Source: Fictibacillus nanhaiensis (GTDB lineage Bacteria; Bacillota; Bacilli; Bacillales; Fictibacillaceae). Taken from it: 64,000 bases of DNA. Where the stretch lies: positions 124,001 through 188,000 of the forward strand of contig JAEACG010000001.1 of assembly GCA_016401345.1 (NCBI GenBank), read 5' to 3'. The position numbers and the translations under genes were made by a program. Of this stretch, positions 38,935-48,792 are shown one piece after another (the stretch's first letter is position 1; every line of letters begins with the position of its first letter). The notes below the pieces were generated by a model. It was not told the DNA's origin and did not search any database. It saw only the letters and a list, made by a program, of their open reading frames with translations.

Positions 38935-41782
38935 GTTCACGGCCTCCCTCTCGCGATTGAATGTCTAGTGCTAATGATGTTTGGATGATTTGTTCTTGTT
39001 CTTTTTTATAGATGTCTGGTTCCCCACCAGCCGTACTCGAACGTTCTTGACGTCCAATATAAGAAACGTGAGCTTTTGGTGCTACAGCACGAAGTTTTGG
39101 TTCGATGTATAACCACGATCCCATGTTTTTCGGCTCTTCTTGCACCCAGATCAAGTCTTCAACGTTTGGATACTCTTTTAATAGTGCATTCATCTCTTCT
39201 TCTGGGAACGGATAGATCTGTTCAACACGAACGATATGCATTTCCGTTCTTGCTACTTGATCTTGTTCAAGAGCTTTTTCAAGATCGATCGCAATCTTAC
39301 CAGAGCAAAGCAAGATTTTCTTCACTTTGTCTTTTTCTTTGCCTAGACCAGGTTGTTGTAACAATGGCATAAAGTGGTCACTTTCAAAAGCTTCCGCCAT
39401 GGATGCTACTTTCGTGTCACGCAGCAAGCTCTTAGGTGTCATAACGACTAACGGACGAACTTCATCCATTGATAGAAGCTTAGCTTGACGTCGTAGCAAA
39501 TGGAAGTACTGTGAAGCAGTACTTACGTTAGCAACTGTCCAGTTATTTTCTGCACCTAACTGTAAGAATCTTTCTAGACGTGCACTTGAATGCTCAGGTC
39601 CTTGACCTTCATATCCATGAGGAAGAAGCATCACCATACCTGATTTTTGTCCCCACTTCGCACGACCTGCTGATAAGAACTGATCGAACAGAACTTGAGC
39701 AACGTTCGCAAAATCTCCGTATTGTGCTTCCCAAATAACAAGCGTTTCAGGTGCAAATACATTATAACCGTACTCAAAACCAACAACTGATGATTCTGAC
39801 AGTGGACTGTTATGAATCGCAAACGAAACATCGATGTCATCCATGGCATGCAATGGAGAAAACTTCTTTCCGCTCTCACTATCGTTTAATACAAGGTGTC
39901 TTTGCGCGAACGTCCCACGCTCAGAGTCTTGCCCTGTAATACGAATCGGCGTTCCATCTTTAAGAATAGAAGCGAATGCTAATGATTCAGCCATACCCCA
40001 ATCGATCTTTTCCCCTTGGAAAGACTTGCGTCTGCGTTCGAGGATTCTCTTGATCTTCGGATATACATTAAAGTCTTCTGGGAACTTCAGCATGTTTTCT
40101 GTAAGTTCTTGAAGATCACTAACTGAAATTGTGGTATCGATATCAGGAAGTGCTTTCGATAACGGATCAGGAAGTCTTGTGTCTTCCAATTTGAATTTTT
40201 CTTTGCGACCTTGAACTTTTTCATATTCAGTCTGATGTTTTGTTAAAACATCATCTTCGATGGATTTTACTTCTTCTTCAGAAAGCACTCCTTCTTTAAC
40301 AAGCTGTTTTGCATAAACGTCACGAACGGTCGGATGACTGTTTACATGTTTATACAATCTAGGCTGTGTTGCAGATGGATCGTCCATTTCATTGTGACCG
40401 AATCGACGATATCCGATCAGATCGATCAGAACATCTTTTTGGAACTTTTTACGATATTCATAAGCAAGATGTACAGCTGCAATACATGCTTCTGGATCAT
40501 CTGCATTAACGTGAATGATCGGGATCTCAAAACCTTTAGCAAGGTCACTCGCATATTTCGTTGAACGAGAATCACCGCTATCTGTTGTAAAACCTACTAA
40601 ATTGTTTGCGATGATATGAAGTGTTCCACCCGTTTGATACCCTCTAAGGCGACTTAAGTTCAATGTTTCAGCAACGATTCCTTCACCCGGAAAAGCAGCA
40701 TCACCATGAATTAGGATCGCAAATGCTTTAGAAGTATCTTGAACTGGATAACCTTTCTTATCACGCGTTTCCTGAGCTGCTCTTGTATATCCTTCAACAA
40801 CTGGATCTACATACTCTAAGTGACTTGGGTTATTAGCAAGTGAGATTTTAATTTTATGAGATAGATCTGTTTCAACTAATCGGCTTGCACCCAGGTGGTA
40901 CTTTACATCTCCAGTCCATCCAAAGTTAATTCCTCTTGAACCTTCAGAAGGAATTAGCTCCTTGTTTGGAGAATGATGAAATTCTGAGAAAATTAATTCA
41001 TAAGGTTTGCCAAGAACGTGAGCAAGTACGTTCAGACGCCCACGGTGTGCCATTCCGATCAGAGCATGTTCTGCTCCGTCACGGCATCCTTCTTTAGCTG
41101 CTTCATCAAGCATCGGTACCAGCATATCAACGCCTTCGATAGAGAAACGCTTTTGTCCAACGAATGTCTTATGAAGAAATTTCTCAAATCCTTCAACTTC
41201 ACTCAGTCGTGTTAAAAGGTTCTTCTTATCTTCAGCCGAAAATTTAGGATAGTGTTGGCTAGTTTCAACCATGGTGTTTAACCATTGGCGTTCTTCAGTC
41301 TCATGTACATGACTGAATTCATAAGCGATTGTTTTCGTATACACTTCCTGAAGCATTTGGATCGCTTGATAGCCGTCTTTAACGCTTGATGGCGCTTCTT
41401 TCCAAATAAAGGAAGGTGGTATCGCTTTCAAATCTTCTTTTGTTAAGTTAAATTCTTTCGGGTCAATATGGTGGTTGTCTTTCGGAAATTCCCCTACTGG
41501 GTATAAGTTAGCTGCTAAGTGACCGTAAGTGCGAATGTTTTCTGCTAATTTTAATGCAGCTGCTAATTTCTCGAAATCCAATCCATCAAAACTCTGTGCA
41601 GTACGTTGATTTGATACAGAGTCCTCAATCGGAGGCCCCCAAGCATCAAATTTCTCTTTGAATGAACTGTCAACAGATTCCGGATCCACACTATATTGAT
41701 CATATAGTTCAAGGATGTAGGCCATATTTGGTCCACTTAGTCCCTGCCAAGGATTTTCTGATTTGGAACGTTGATGACTCAT
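38927..41782 (-). CDS. odhA: 2-oxoglutarate dehydrogenase E1 component
   Basis: 951 residues from the ATG at 41782 after AGGAGGG; 25 upstream codons are open but lack a start site. The N-terminal ~100 residues are the E1o-specific region (starting [14 protein letters not shown]). Thiamine-diphosphate binding is marked by [10 protein letters not shown] and [10 protein letters not shown], and the transketolase-like pyrimidine domain begins around residue 590 ([14 protein letters not shown]). It decarboxylates 2-oxoglutarate and succinylates the lipoyl group of OdhB. First gene of the odhAB operon. E3 (lipoamide dehydrogenase) is not in the window. Confidence 0.97.
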   Translation of the reverse strand: MSHQRSKSENPWQGLSGPNMAYILELYDQYSVDPESVDSSFKEKFDAWGPPIEDSVSNQRTAQSFDGLDFEKLAAALKLAENIRTYGHLAANLYPVGEFPKDNHHIDPKEFNLTKEDLKAIPPSFIWKEAPSSVKDGYQAIQMLQEVYTKTIAYEFSHVHETEERQWLNTMVETSQHYPKFSAEDKKNLLTRLSEVEGFEKFLHKTFVGQKRFSIEGVDMLVPMLDEAAKEGCRDGAEHALIGMAHRGRLNVLAHVLGKPYELIFSEFHHSPNKELIPSEGSRGINFGWTGDVKYHLGASRLVETDLSHKIKISLANNPSHLEYVDPVVEGYTRAAQETRDKKGYPVQDTSKAFAILIHGDAAFPGEGIVAETLNLSRLRGYQTGGTLHIIANNLVGFTTDSGDSRSTKYASDLAKGFEIPIIHVNADDPEACIAAVHLAYEYRKKFQKDVLIDLIGYRRFGHNEMDDPSATQPRLYKHVNSHPTVRDVYAKQLVKEGVLSEEEVKSIEDDVLTKHQTEYEKVQGRKEKFKLEDTRLPDPLSKALPDIDTTISVSDLQELTENMLKFPEDFNVYPKIKRILERRRKSFQGEKIDWGMAESLAFASILKDGTPIRITGQDSERGTFAQRHLVLNDSESGKKFSPLHAMDDIDVSFAIHNSPLSESSVVGFEYGYNVFAPETLVIWEAQYGDFANVAQVLFDQFLSAGRAKWGQKSGMVMLLPHGYEGQGPEHSSARLERFLQLGAENNWTVANVSTASQYFHLLRRQAKLLSMDEVRPLVVMTPKSLLRDTKVASMAEAFESDHFMPLLQQPGLGKEKDKVKKILLCSGKIAIDLEKALEQDQVARTEMHIVRVEQIYPFPEEEMNALLKEYPNVEDLIWVQEEPKNMGSWLYIEPKLRAVAPKAHVSYIGRQERSSTAGGEPDIYKKEQEQIIQTSLALDIQSREGGREHV

Positions 41783-41872
41783 CTTTTGTTCCCTCCTGCT
41801 TCCCTTTGTAAGTATTGTGCTGTTGCTGTTAACAGGTGATTCATCATTTCTCGCCATTGAATTTTTCCCTAT

Positions 41873-41886
41873 TTAAAGCGCTCTCA
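41873..41886. promoter_or_regulatory. Possible cre (CcpA) site upstream of odhA
   Basis: TTAAAGCGCTCTCA fits the consensus TGWAANCGNTNWCA at 13 of 14 positions (second base T instead of G), about 90 bp before odhA. Carbon-catabolite control of odhAB would make sense, but no clear promoter boxes could be aligned with it. Confidence 0.45.
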
Positions 41887-41892
41887 AACAAT

Positions 41893-41923
41893 GAATGAAA
41901 AGAACCTTATCATTGATAAGGTT
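41893..41923 (-). terminator. Probable terminator after rarD
   Basis: On the minus strand AACCTTATC-AAT-GATAAGGTT is followed by CTTTTC. Its T-run is short, so it may be a weak terminator. Confidence 0.6.
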
Positions 41924-41953
41924 TCAACTGTAACAATGGTCATTGCCATTATA

Positions 41954-42889
41954 CTATATTTTCGCAGAAAGTGAATTTTGTTTTTTACGATTTATGAGAT
42001 AATTTGCCCATTTTGTTTTGCTGACCGTAAAAATAAGGAGCGCGATCCATATCAAGGTAAATGAAATGACATGAATCTGACTAAATGTTTCATGATACAA
42101 AAATACACCTAATACGAGCATGATAGTGGGAGCAATGTATTGTAGAAAACCAATCATCGTCATAGAGATCCGCTTTACACCTTGCGCAAAGCAAAGTAAT
42201 GGTACTGCAGTCACAAGTCCAGCTCCCCATAAAAGTAGTGTCGTAGAAGTGCCTCCAGAAATAAATGACGCCTCCCCGTTCCATTGAAGATAGATCAAAT
42301 AAATGAAAGCTAATGGAAAGACAAACATCGTCTCAAATGTTAAGCCCGTTAACGAGTCAAAACTCCCAAGTTTTTTTACAAGTCCATACAGGCCGAACGA
42401 AAGAGCTAGAGAAACAGCTACCCAAGGGAACTCTCCATGTTGCCACGTTAATAGAAAAACTCCACATGCGGCTAATACAAAGGATACGAGCTGCCAGCTG
42501 TTTAATTTTTCTTTCAATACAAGCATGCCCAGAATTACACTAACAAGTGGATTAATATAATAGCCTAAGCTAGCTTCAACAACATGGTCTGTATTGACGG
42601 CCCAAATATACATGACCCAATTCCCGCTTATTAATAGTGAAGCGGTAAATACAGATAGAAATTGTTTCTTATTACCAAAGAGCACTTTTACATCTCTTGT
42701 AAGAGCGTTTTTCTTATTTAATAAGAACATTACAGCGATCATTAAAAGAAAAGACCATAAGATGCGGTGTGCTAAAATCTCAACGGATCCTGCTGATTGA
42801 AGTGGTTTCCAATACAGTGGAAGGAATCCCCATATTAAATAAGAAAAAGCGGCATACCATATACCCTTCGTATGTTCATTTAATTTCAT
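41954..42889 (-). CDS. rarD: EamA-family transporter RarD
   Basis: 311-residue, ten-helix membrane protein of the drug/metabolite transporter superfamily, RarD subgroup: it starts MKLNEHTKGIWYAAFSYLIWGFLPLYWK, with RILWSFLLM and NPLVSVILGMLVLKEKL. RarD proteins carry two EamA repeats. The substrate is not established; some family members have been tied to amino-acid or chloramphenicol-like export. It lies alone between odhA and argS, 104 bp downstream of argS, and could receive some argS read-through. Confidence 0.85.
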   Translation of the reverse strand: MKLNEHTKGIWYAAFSYLIWGFLPLYWKPLQSAGSVEILAHRILWSFLLMIAVMFLLNKKNALTRDVKVLFGNKKQFLSVFTASLLISGNWVMYIWAVNTDHVVEASLGYYINPLVSVILGMLVLKEKLNSWQLVSFVLAACGVFLLTWQHGEFPWVAVSLALSFGLYGLVKKLGSFDSLTGLTFETMFVFPLAFIYLIYLQWNGEASFISGGTSTTLLLWGAGLVTAVPLLCFAQGVKRISMTMIGFLQYIAPTIMLVLGVFLYHETFSQIHVISFTLIWIALLIFTVSKTKWANYLINRKKQNSLSAKI

Positions 42890-42992
42890 TGTCCGTTCCT
42901 CGATCCCATAATTTATATGAAGTTATAAGATTATATAACGGATTCTAGATGATTTGCTACTAAATAAACTTCGCAACAAATAACGGGTAACT

Positions 42993-44675
42993 TTACATTT
43001 TATTCGGTGTTTGAACGCCTAATAATCGTAACCCTTCTTTCAGGACGATCTGAACTGCTGCACATAACGCAAGTCGTTCCGGCGTTTCTTTAGTGTTTAA
43101 TATTTTCACATTTGCATAGTAGTGATTAAATTTATGAGATAACTTTAAGACATATTTCGAAATAGCAGATGGTTCTTTTCTGCGAAATGCCTGTTCAACA
43201 ACTTCAGGGAATTCATTTAATACAGATAGAATCTCCCAGCTTTCTAATTCGATGGACAACTCTTTCGGAACACTTCCGTTAAAATTCCCTTTATTTAATA
43301 ATGTTTGTATTCGAGCAGCTGTATACTGCACATACGGCCCCGTGTCACCCTCAAATTTAAGCATCGCATCAAGCGAGAATTCCACATCGTTTCCTTTCTC
43401 ATTTTTTAAATCATGAAAAATAACCGCGCCTACCCCTACTTGACGTGCGACATTCTGTAAATCTTGGAGTTCAGGATTTTTACTTCTAATATTTTGTTCT
43501 GCTAACTGCACGGCTTCTAAGATAACAGTTTCTAAAAGTACAGTTCTTCCTTTTCGTGTACTCATCTTTTTACCATTCTGTAAAATAAGCCCGAAAGGAA
43601 CATGATGCATGTGATCAGCCCAATCGTGTCCAAGCTTTTTCAATACGCGTTTCACTTGTTCAAAATGTAGAGATTGTTCGTGTCCGACAACATAGAATGC
43701 CTCGTCAAAGTCATAGGTCTTCTTTCTATAGATGGCAGCAGTAATGTCACGTGTAGCATACAGAGTGGCGCCGTCCGTTTTTTTGATCAAACACGGTGGT
43801 AGATCTTCACCTACTCTTACAACCTGGGCACCATCAGAGAGTTCCAACAAATTCTTTTCTTGCAGGGCTTTTACGGAAGCTTCCATCTTATCGTTAAAGA
43901 ACGCTTCACCGTTATAAGAATCGAAATGGACATCCAATAATTTATAGATGTTCTGAAATGCGTCTAAGGATGCTTCTTTAAACCAGATCCATAATTCTTT
44001 TGCTTTGGGATCATTATCTTCTAATTTCTTAAACCACATTCTCCCTTCATCATTTAACGAAGGATCTTTTTCAGCTTCTTCATGAAAGCGAACGTAAAGT
44101 TTAGTCAGCTCTCCGATCGGATTATCTTTTACCTTATTTTCCAACCCCCACTTTAAGTACGCACAGATTAATTTGCCAAATTGTGTACCCCAATCACCTA
44201 TATAATTAATTTTAACTGTCGTGTACCCACATTTTTCACTGATCGCGGCTATTGAGGAACCAATTACTGTTGAACGCAAGTGTCCCATTGAGAAAGGCTT
44301 TGCAATATTAGGAGAAGAAAGATCGATAACGATTGTCTTTTCATTACCAAAACTATGATTTGCATAGTTGTTTTTCTCCTTTAATATTTGAGTTAACAGC
44401 GATACAGCAGCTACTTTTTTATTTAAAAAAGCATTCACGTAGCCTCCAACAACTTCTATTTTCTCAAACGCATCTTGACTCGTTCCACCAGCTAACGTTG
44501 TTGCGATTTCATTTGGAGACTTCTTATAGATCTTAGCTAATTGAAAACAAGGAAATGCTAGATCACCTTGTTGAATTTGTTTAGGTTTTTCAATAGCGGA
44601 ATCAATTTCTTCGAAAGATAGTTCACTACCAATCTTTTCTTTTAAATAAGCTGCAAATACTTTTTTACCGTTCAT
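42993..44675 (-). CDS. argS: Arginyl-tRNA synthetase
   Basis: 560 residues, class I aminoacyl-tRNA synthetase. The N-terminal Add-1 domain precedes the catalytic core. The HIGH-equivalent is FSMGHLRSTVIG in SPNIAKPFSMGHLRS (about residue 125), and KMSTRKGRTV is the KMSKS-equivalent loop. The C-terminal helical DALR domain binds the anticodon. AGGGAGG precedes the ATG. An Arg-type T-box leader lies directly upstream, so expression should rise when arginyl-tRNA is scarce. A tRNA-Arg gene also occurs in this window at 58396. Confidence 0.97.
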   Translation of the reverse strand: MNGKKVFAAYLKEKIGSELSFEEIDSAIEKPKQIQQGDLAFPCFQLAKIYKKSPNEIATTLAGGTSQDAFEKIEVVGGYVNAFLNKKVAAVSLLTQILKEKNNYANHSFGNEKTIVIDLSSPNIAKPFSMGHLRSTVIGSSIAAISEKCGYTTVKINYIGDWGTQFGKLICAYLKWGLENKVKDNPIGELTKLYVRFHEEAEKDPSLNDEGRMWFKKLEDNDPKAKELWIWFKEASLDAFQNIYKLLDVHFDSYNGEAFFNDKMEASVKALQEKNLLELSDGAQVVRVGEDLPPCLIKKTDGATLYATRDITAAIYRKKTYDFDEAFYVVGHEQSLHFEQVKRVLKKLGHDWADHMHHVPFGLILQNGKKMSTRKGRTVLLETVILEAVQLAEQNIRSKNPELQDLQNVARQVGVGAVIFHDLKNEKGNDVEFSLDAMLKFEGDTGPYVQYTAARIQTLLNKGNFNGSVPKELSIELESWEILSVLNEFPEVVEQAFRRKEPSAISKYVLKLSHKFNHYYANVKILNTKETPERLALCAAVQIVLKEGLRLLGVQTPNKM

Positions 44676-44695
44676 TCTTTTACCTCCCTAAAATA

Positions 44696-44936
44696 AAAAA
44701 ATCCGCCTCTTCTAAATTAATAGAAGAGACGGATATTAACCGCGGTACCACTCTCATTGCCTAAAGGCCACTTGACTTGTTAACGGGAAGTCCCGGTTTG
44801 CTCTACTTCGTTTTCAAGCAAACATTTCCAAAGTGCGCTTCGTCTGAAAGTTGTGCAAGGCTTACACCAATCCCTTGCTCGCTATATAACATCCTTACAG
44901 ACTACTCTCTTTTTCATAAATGTTCTGACATATAGT
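44696..44936 (-). promoter_or_regulatory. T-box leader of argS, arginine specifier
   Basis: On the minus strand AGAGTGGTACCGCGG (about 44752-44738) is followed by the terminator CCGTCTCTTCT-ATTAATTT-AGAAGAGGCGG plus seven Ts. Stem I has the GGATTGGTGTAAGCC apical region, and the specifier loop GAAG-CGC-ACTT gives codon CGC (44837-44835), arginine, matching the downstream gene. Confidence 0.93.
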
Positions 44937-44943
44937 TTTTCAT

Positions 44944-44972
44944 ATTATATGAAGGTGAAAGCAAAAAGTCAA
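44944..44972 (-). promoter_or_regulatory. argS T-box promoter
   Basis: On the minus strand TTGACT (44972-44967), 17-bp spacer, TATAAT (44949-44944). It is a near-consensus sigma-A promoter starting directly after the upstream gene's stop codon. Confidence 0.9.
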
Positions 44973-44973
44973 C

Positions 44974-45255
44974 TTATTCCTTTTTATCAAAATCCAAGTA
45001 ATCTCTCATTCGTTTAATGTATCGTTTTAACCGAAATAACGTTTCCGTTCGTAAATACTTTGAGTTGAAGGCAGCTGTAACTGCTGGGACCGATACAAAC
45101 ACTCCATGCTCAGTTACTCTAACCGGTATTACACCTGTATAGATTGTTTCTCCACTGCTTCTATATAAAAGCTCTGTTGAAACCAGTACAATTTTTTCGT
45201 TGCTTTGCTCTCCTGGCAGAACAGATTGAACTTCAAAAAGAAATTGAACACTCAT
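44974..45255 (-). CDS. Hypothetical protein, 93 residues
   Basis: Not recognised. Soluble, strand-rich, no cysteines, basic C-terminus (LKRYIKRMRDYLDFDKKE). GAAGGAG before the ATG supports translation. It ends directly upstream of the argS promoter, the position that ywiB has relative to argS in Bacillus subtilis, but the protein is shorter (ywiB is about 142 residues) and I see no clear similarity. Divergent from the MATE gene. Confidence 0.6.
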   Translation of the reverse strand: MSVQFLFEVQSVLPGEQSNEKIVLVSTELLYRSSGETIYTGVIPVRVTEHGVFVSVPAVTAAFNSKYLRTETLFRLKRYIKRMRDYLDFDKKE

Positions 45256-45342
45256 AGTTTCTCCTTCACGTATATTAGTTATGTTTTATGATATAATGCA
45301 TTGTCTCGAATTGACAGTTTAACTACTAAAGGAAGTATGCAG

Positions 45343-46704
45343 ATGATACAGACGTATTCGTTAAGAAGTAAATATAAAAATTTCTTAGTACTGGTGATCC
45401 CTGTATTGATCACTCAGTTAGGCTTATATGCCATGAATTTCTTAGATACGGTAATGAGCGGCCGTTCAGGTGCTGATCAACTAGCAGGTGTAGCTATCGG
45501 ATCGAGTTTATGGGTTCCGATCTTCACTGGACTAAATGGTATCTTAATGGCATTAACACCTATTGTTTCACAGCTTGAAGGAGCTAAGAATACAAAAAAT
45601 GTGCCCCGGTCCGTCATGCAAGCTGTTTACTTGTCGGTCGTAATTTCAGTCATCGTTGTTGCATTAGGATCAGTTGTGTTAGATCCAATTTTAGGTGCGA
45701 TGACTCTCGAAAAAGAAGTAGAAAATGTTGCAAGAGGCTATTTAATCGCATTATCGTTCGGCATCATGCCGCTGTTTTTATACGGTGCACTTCGATCTTT
45801 CATCGACGCTTTAGGTCAGACTAGAATTACGATGTTTATCACACTGATTGGATTACCCGTAAATGCTATCTTTAACTACTTATTCATATTCGGTAAAGGT
45901 GGTTTTCCCGAATTAGGTGGTGTAGGTGCTGGTGTGGCAACAGCAATAACGTATTGGGTAACCGCGATTATAACCGTTATGATCGTTGTTAACATGAACC
46001 CGTTCAGAAGATATAAACTGTTTCGAACGTTCTATAAACCTTATTTAACTGCTTGGAAAGAACAGTTGAAGATCGGCGTTCCGATTGGTCTTGCCATCTT
46101 CTTTGAAGTAAGTATATTTGCTGCTGTTACACTTTTAATGAGTGATTTCAACACGATAACAATCGCTGCTCACCAAGCTGCACTAAACTTTGCTTCATTC
46201 TTATATATGCTGCCTTTGAGTATCTCTTTTGCACTCACGATTGCAGTTGGTTATGAAGTAGGCGCGAAACGCTTTAAGGATGCCGCACAGTATAGCTATA
46301 TAGGAATCGTTACGGCTGTTGGCTTTGCCCTAATTCTCTCTGGTCTCTTAATGGTGTTCGATGAACAAGTAGCGAGAATCTATTCAAAAGAACCAGAAGT
46401 CATTCAACTTACGACTTCGTTCTTATGGTATGCGGTGTTCTTCCAACTAGCTGACGCTATAGGCGCTCCAATTCAAGGTGCACTAAGAGGCTATAAAGAT
46501 GTAAATGTCACCTTTATGCTTTCATTTATCTCATACTGGGTGCTCGGTCTACCGGTTGGATACTACCTAGCTAATTTTACGTCGCTTGGTGCATATGGGT
46601 ATTGGATCGGATTGATATCTGGTCTTTCAGCTGGCGCTATCATTTTATTTGCTCGATTAAAATATATACAATCACATTCTTATTCCTCTTCTGAACAAAA
46701 ATAA
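45343..46704 (+). CDS. MATE-family multidrug/cation efflux transporter
   Basis: 453 residues with 12 hydrophobic helices, similar in size and sequence to Bacillus YojI/NorM. The first helix region VLVIPVLITQLGLYAMNFLDTVMSG and the mirrored second half LKIGVPIGLAIFFEVSIF show the two-fold MATE repeat. I take the ATG at 45343 (AAGGAA eight bases upstream). The frame opens at 45301, but its in-frame ATG at 45337 is only one base from the ribosome site. Expected to export cationic drugs by sodium or proton antiport. Bidirectional terminator follows. Confidence 0.88.
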   Translation: MIQTYSLRSKYKNFLVLVIPVLITQLGLYAMNFLDTVMSGRSGADQLAGVAIGSSLWVPIFTGLNGILMALTPIVSQLEGAKNTKNVPRSVMQAVYLSVVISVIVVALGSVVLDPILGAMTLEKEVENVARGYLIALSFGIMPLFLYGALRSFIDALGQTRITMFITLIGLPVNAIFNYLFIFGKGGFPELGGVGAGVATAITYWVTAIITVMIVVNMNPFRRYKLFRTFYKPYLTAWKEQLKIGVPIGLAIFFEVSIFAAVTLLMSDFNTITIAAHQAALNFASFLYMLPLSISFALTIAVGYEVGAKRFKDAAQYSYIGIVTAVGFALILSGLLMVFDEQVARIYSKEPEVIQLTTSFLWYAVFFQLADAIGAPIQGALRGYKDVNVTFMLSFISYWVLGLPVGYYLANFTSLGAYGYWIGLISGLSAGAIILFARLKYIQSHSYSSSEQK

Positions 46705-46732
46705 ACCAGCTCAAGGCTGGTTTATTTTTGTT
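46699..46732. terminator. Bidirectional terminator between MATE gene and msrAB
   Basis: AAAAATAAACCAGC-TCAAG-GCTGGTTTATTTTT. The end of msrAB and the end of the MATE gene both run into it. Confidence 0.9.
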
Positions 46733-47684
46733 CGAACAGAGTGAGGTATTCTCCATATCCTTTTTCTTTTAGTTCGTTCTTAGGAATAAAACGAAGTGCT
46801 GCAGAATTGATGCAATATCTTAATCCACCTTGATCTCTTGGACCATCTGTGAAAACATGTCCTAAGTGAGAATCTGCATCCTTACTTCTTACTTCCGTCC
46901 TGATCATACCGTGAGATAAATCTTCTTTTTCTTCGACAGTAGATGAACGAACAGGTTTTGTAAAACTAGGCCAGCCACAGCTGCTATCAAATTTGTCTAA
47001 TGAACTGAAAAGAGGCTCCCCAGAAACGATATCCACGTAGATCCCTTCTTCTGTATGGTTCCAAAATTCATTTTGAAAAGGAGGTTCTGTTGCATCTTTT
47101 TGTGTAACGTTATATTGCATAGGATTAAGGGTTTTTAGTATTTCTTCTTTTTGCCCACTATCTACCCAGTGTGATTTGATAAAGGCATCTCGCCCTGAGC
47201 CTTGGCGATAGCGTTTGTAATGAAAAGGATTCTTTTTATGATAATCCTGGTGATATTCTTCAGCAGAATAAAACGTATCAGCAGGTAAAATTAAAGTTGC
47301 GATCGGCTTGTCGAATCGACCGCTCTCTTCTAATTCCTTTTTTGATTTTTCAGCAACCGTTTTTTGTTCTTCATCATGATAAAAAATGGCAGTACGGTAC
47401 GAATCTCCACGATCGTAAAATTGTCCGCCAGCATCAGTAGGATCAATTTGTTTCCAAAAAACTGAGACTATTTTTTCATAGGTAATGATGGATGGATCAA
47501 ATGTGATTTGAACGGCTTCAAAATGGCCCGTTGTTTCACTGCAGACTTCCTTATAAGTTGGATTTTCTTTGTGACCACCTGTATAGCCTGATTCTACAGA
47601 AATAATGCCTGGCCACTCTTCAAATGGTGTGACCATACACCAAAAGCATCCTCCAGCAAAAGTAGCTTTCGCATAGTTACTCAT
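46722..47684 (-). CDS. msrAB: Fused methionine sulfoxide reductase MsrA-MsrB
   Basis: 320 residues. The N-terminal MsrA domain (1-165) has the catalytic GGCFWC, with Cys13, for the S-epimer. The C-terminal MsrB domain (about 175-310) has CGWPSF and the catalytic [11 protein letters not shown] for the R-epimer. The MsrB zinc-site CxxC pairs common in other MsrB proteins are not obvious. In Bacillus subtilis the two are separate adjacent genes; here they are a single chain. Repairs oxidised methionine in cytoplasmic proteins. AAAGGAG before the ATG. Confidence 0.95.
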   Translation of the reverse strand: MSNYAKATFAGGCFWCMVTPFEEWPGIISVESGYTGGHKENPTYKEVCSETTGHFEAVQITFDPSIITYEKIVSVFWKQIDPTDAGGQFYDRGDSYRTAIFYHDEEQKTVAEKSKKELEESGRFDKPIATLILPADTFYSAEEYHQDYHKKNPFHYKRYRQGSGRDAFIKSHWVDSGQKEEILKTLNPMQYNVTQKDATEPPFQNEFWNHTEEGIYVDIVSGEPLFSSLDKFDSSCGWPSFTKPVRSSTVEEKEDLSHGMIRTEVRSKDADSHLGHVFTDGPRDQGGLRYCINSAALRFIPKNELKEKGYGEYLTLFEQK

Positions 47685-47757
47685 GAGATCAATCTCCTTT
47701 TTTCATCTGTTTGTTTCATCATATAAGAATGCCCATAAAAAGCATAGAAAAAGGCTC

Positions 47758-48702
47758 TTACCCTTTTTTTACAATTGGACCTGATGTTAATGGTGGCTTG
47801 ATCGGTGCAGGAGTTGAACGCCTGTTTTGTTTTCGCGTATTTTGCAAGAAGTAATACAGACCCGCTAACACGACAGCACCACCACTCCATTGGGAAAGAG
47901 TTAGTGATTCATCAAGAAATAGGTAAGCTAACAAAGTTGCCCCAACTGGTTCACCTAAGATTGCCATTGATATCGTAGCAGCTGTTACATATTTTAATAG
48001 CCAATTGAACAATACATGTCCAAATACAGTTGGTATGATGGCAAGCAGTACAAAGATCCCCCATTCTTTCTCTGGATACCCAGTCATCGGTATAGACAAA
48101 GTCAAATTATAGATTCCAAAAACAATGACAGCTACAAAAAATACAGAAAAACTATAAAGTGTAGCAGGAAATGTTCTTAGAAGCTTTTGACCGATCAGCA
48201 TATGAGCTGCAACTACAATCGTTCCTAAAATAGATAAAACATCTCCTTGAATATGTTTTATTGAGATGCCAATATCTCCCCAACCAATCATAATAGCCCC
48301 AACGATCGCAACAACCATCCCAATGATTGCTGCCTTTGAAGTTCTTTCTCGAAACGCTATGTATGCTCCTATCATTACAAAAACAGGCTGTAAAGAAAGC
48401 AGTATCGTAGAGCTTGCAACGGTAGTTAATTTCAAAGATCCCATCCAAAACAAGAAATGAAGAGCTAGAAAGGTTCCTGATAAAAATAACAAAAAGCCTT
48501 CTTGCCAAGTCATTTTTTTCAAAAAACGAACTTGTTTCCAAACAAATGGAAACATCAAGATCAATGTAAATAATAATCGATACATTCCTTGAACAGAAAC
48601 AGGTGCATCTGACCATTTAATAAAAATAGAAGAAAACGATATTGCGATGATCCCAATTACTAATGGAATAAATACAGGTATCTTTAGTGAATTATTATTC
48701 AA
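47758..48702 (-). CDS. EamA-family drug/metabolite transporter
   Basis: 314 residues from a TTG at 48702, five bases after AAAGGTGA; the GTG at 48717 lacks a good site. Ten hydrophobic helices form two EamA repeats: GIIAISFSSIFIKWSDAPVSVQ... and WGIFVLLAIIPTVFGHVLFNW. The C-terminus is basic (NTRKQNRRSTPAP). Substrate unknown; family members export amino acids or other metabolites. It ends about 75 bp before msrAB, on the same strand. A shared transcript is possible, as I see no terminator between them. Confidence 0.83.
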   Translation of the reverse strand: MNNNSLKIPVFIPLVIGIIAISFSSIFIKWSDAPVSVQGMYRLLFTLILMFPFVWKQVRFLKKMTWQEGFLLFLSGTFLALHFLFWMGSLKLTTVASSTILLSLQPVFVMIGAYIAFRERTSKAAIIGMVVAIVGAIMIGWGDIGISIKHIQGDVLSILGTIVVAAHMLIGQKLLRTFPATLYSFSVFFVAVIVFGIYNLTLSIPMTGYPEKEWGIFVLLAIIPTVFGHVLFNWLLKYVTAATISMAILGEPVGATLLAYLFLDESLTLSQWSGGAVVLAGLYYFLQNTRKQNRRSTPAPIKPPLTSGPIVKKG

Positions 48703-48792
48703 GTGGTCACCTTTCACTTTCTAGGCATATTTATGATATTATCTATAACTAATACTTTTATTTTTAAAAAAATATGTTACAGGAGGATATAT

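Noticed and set aside
46722-47684. Two adjacent genes msrA and msrB
   Set aside because: A single frame covers both domains without a stop or internal ribosome site, so it is a fusion.
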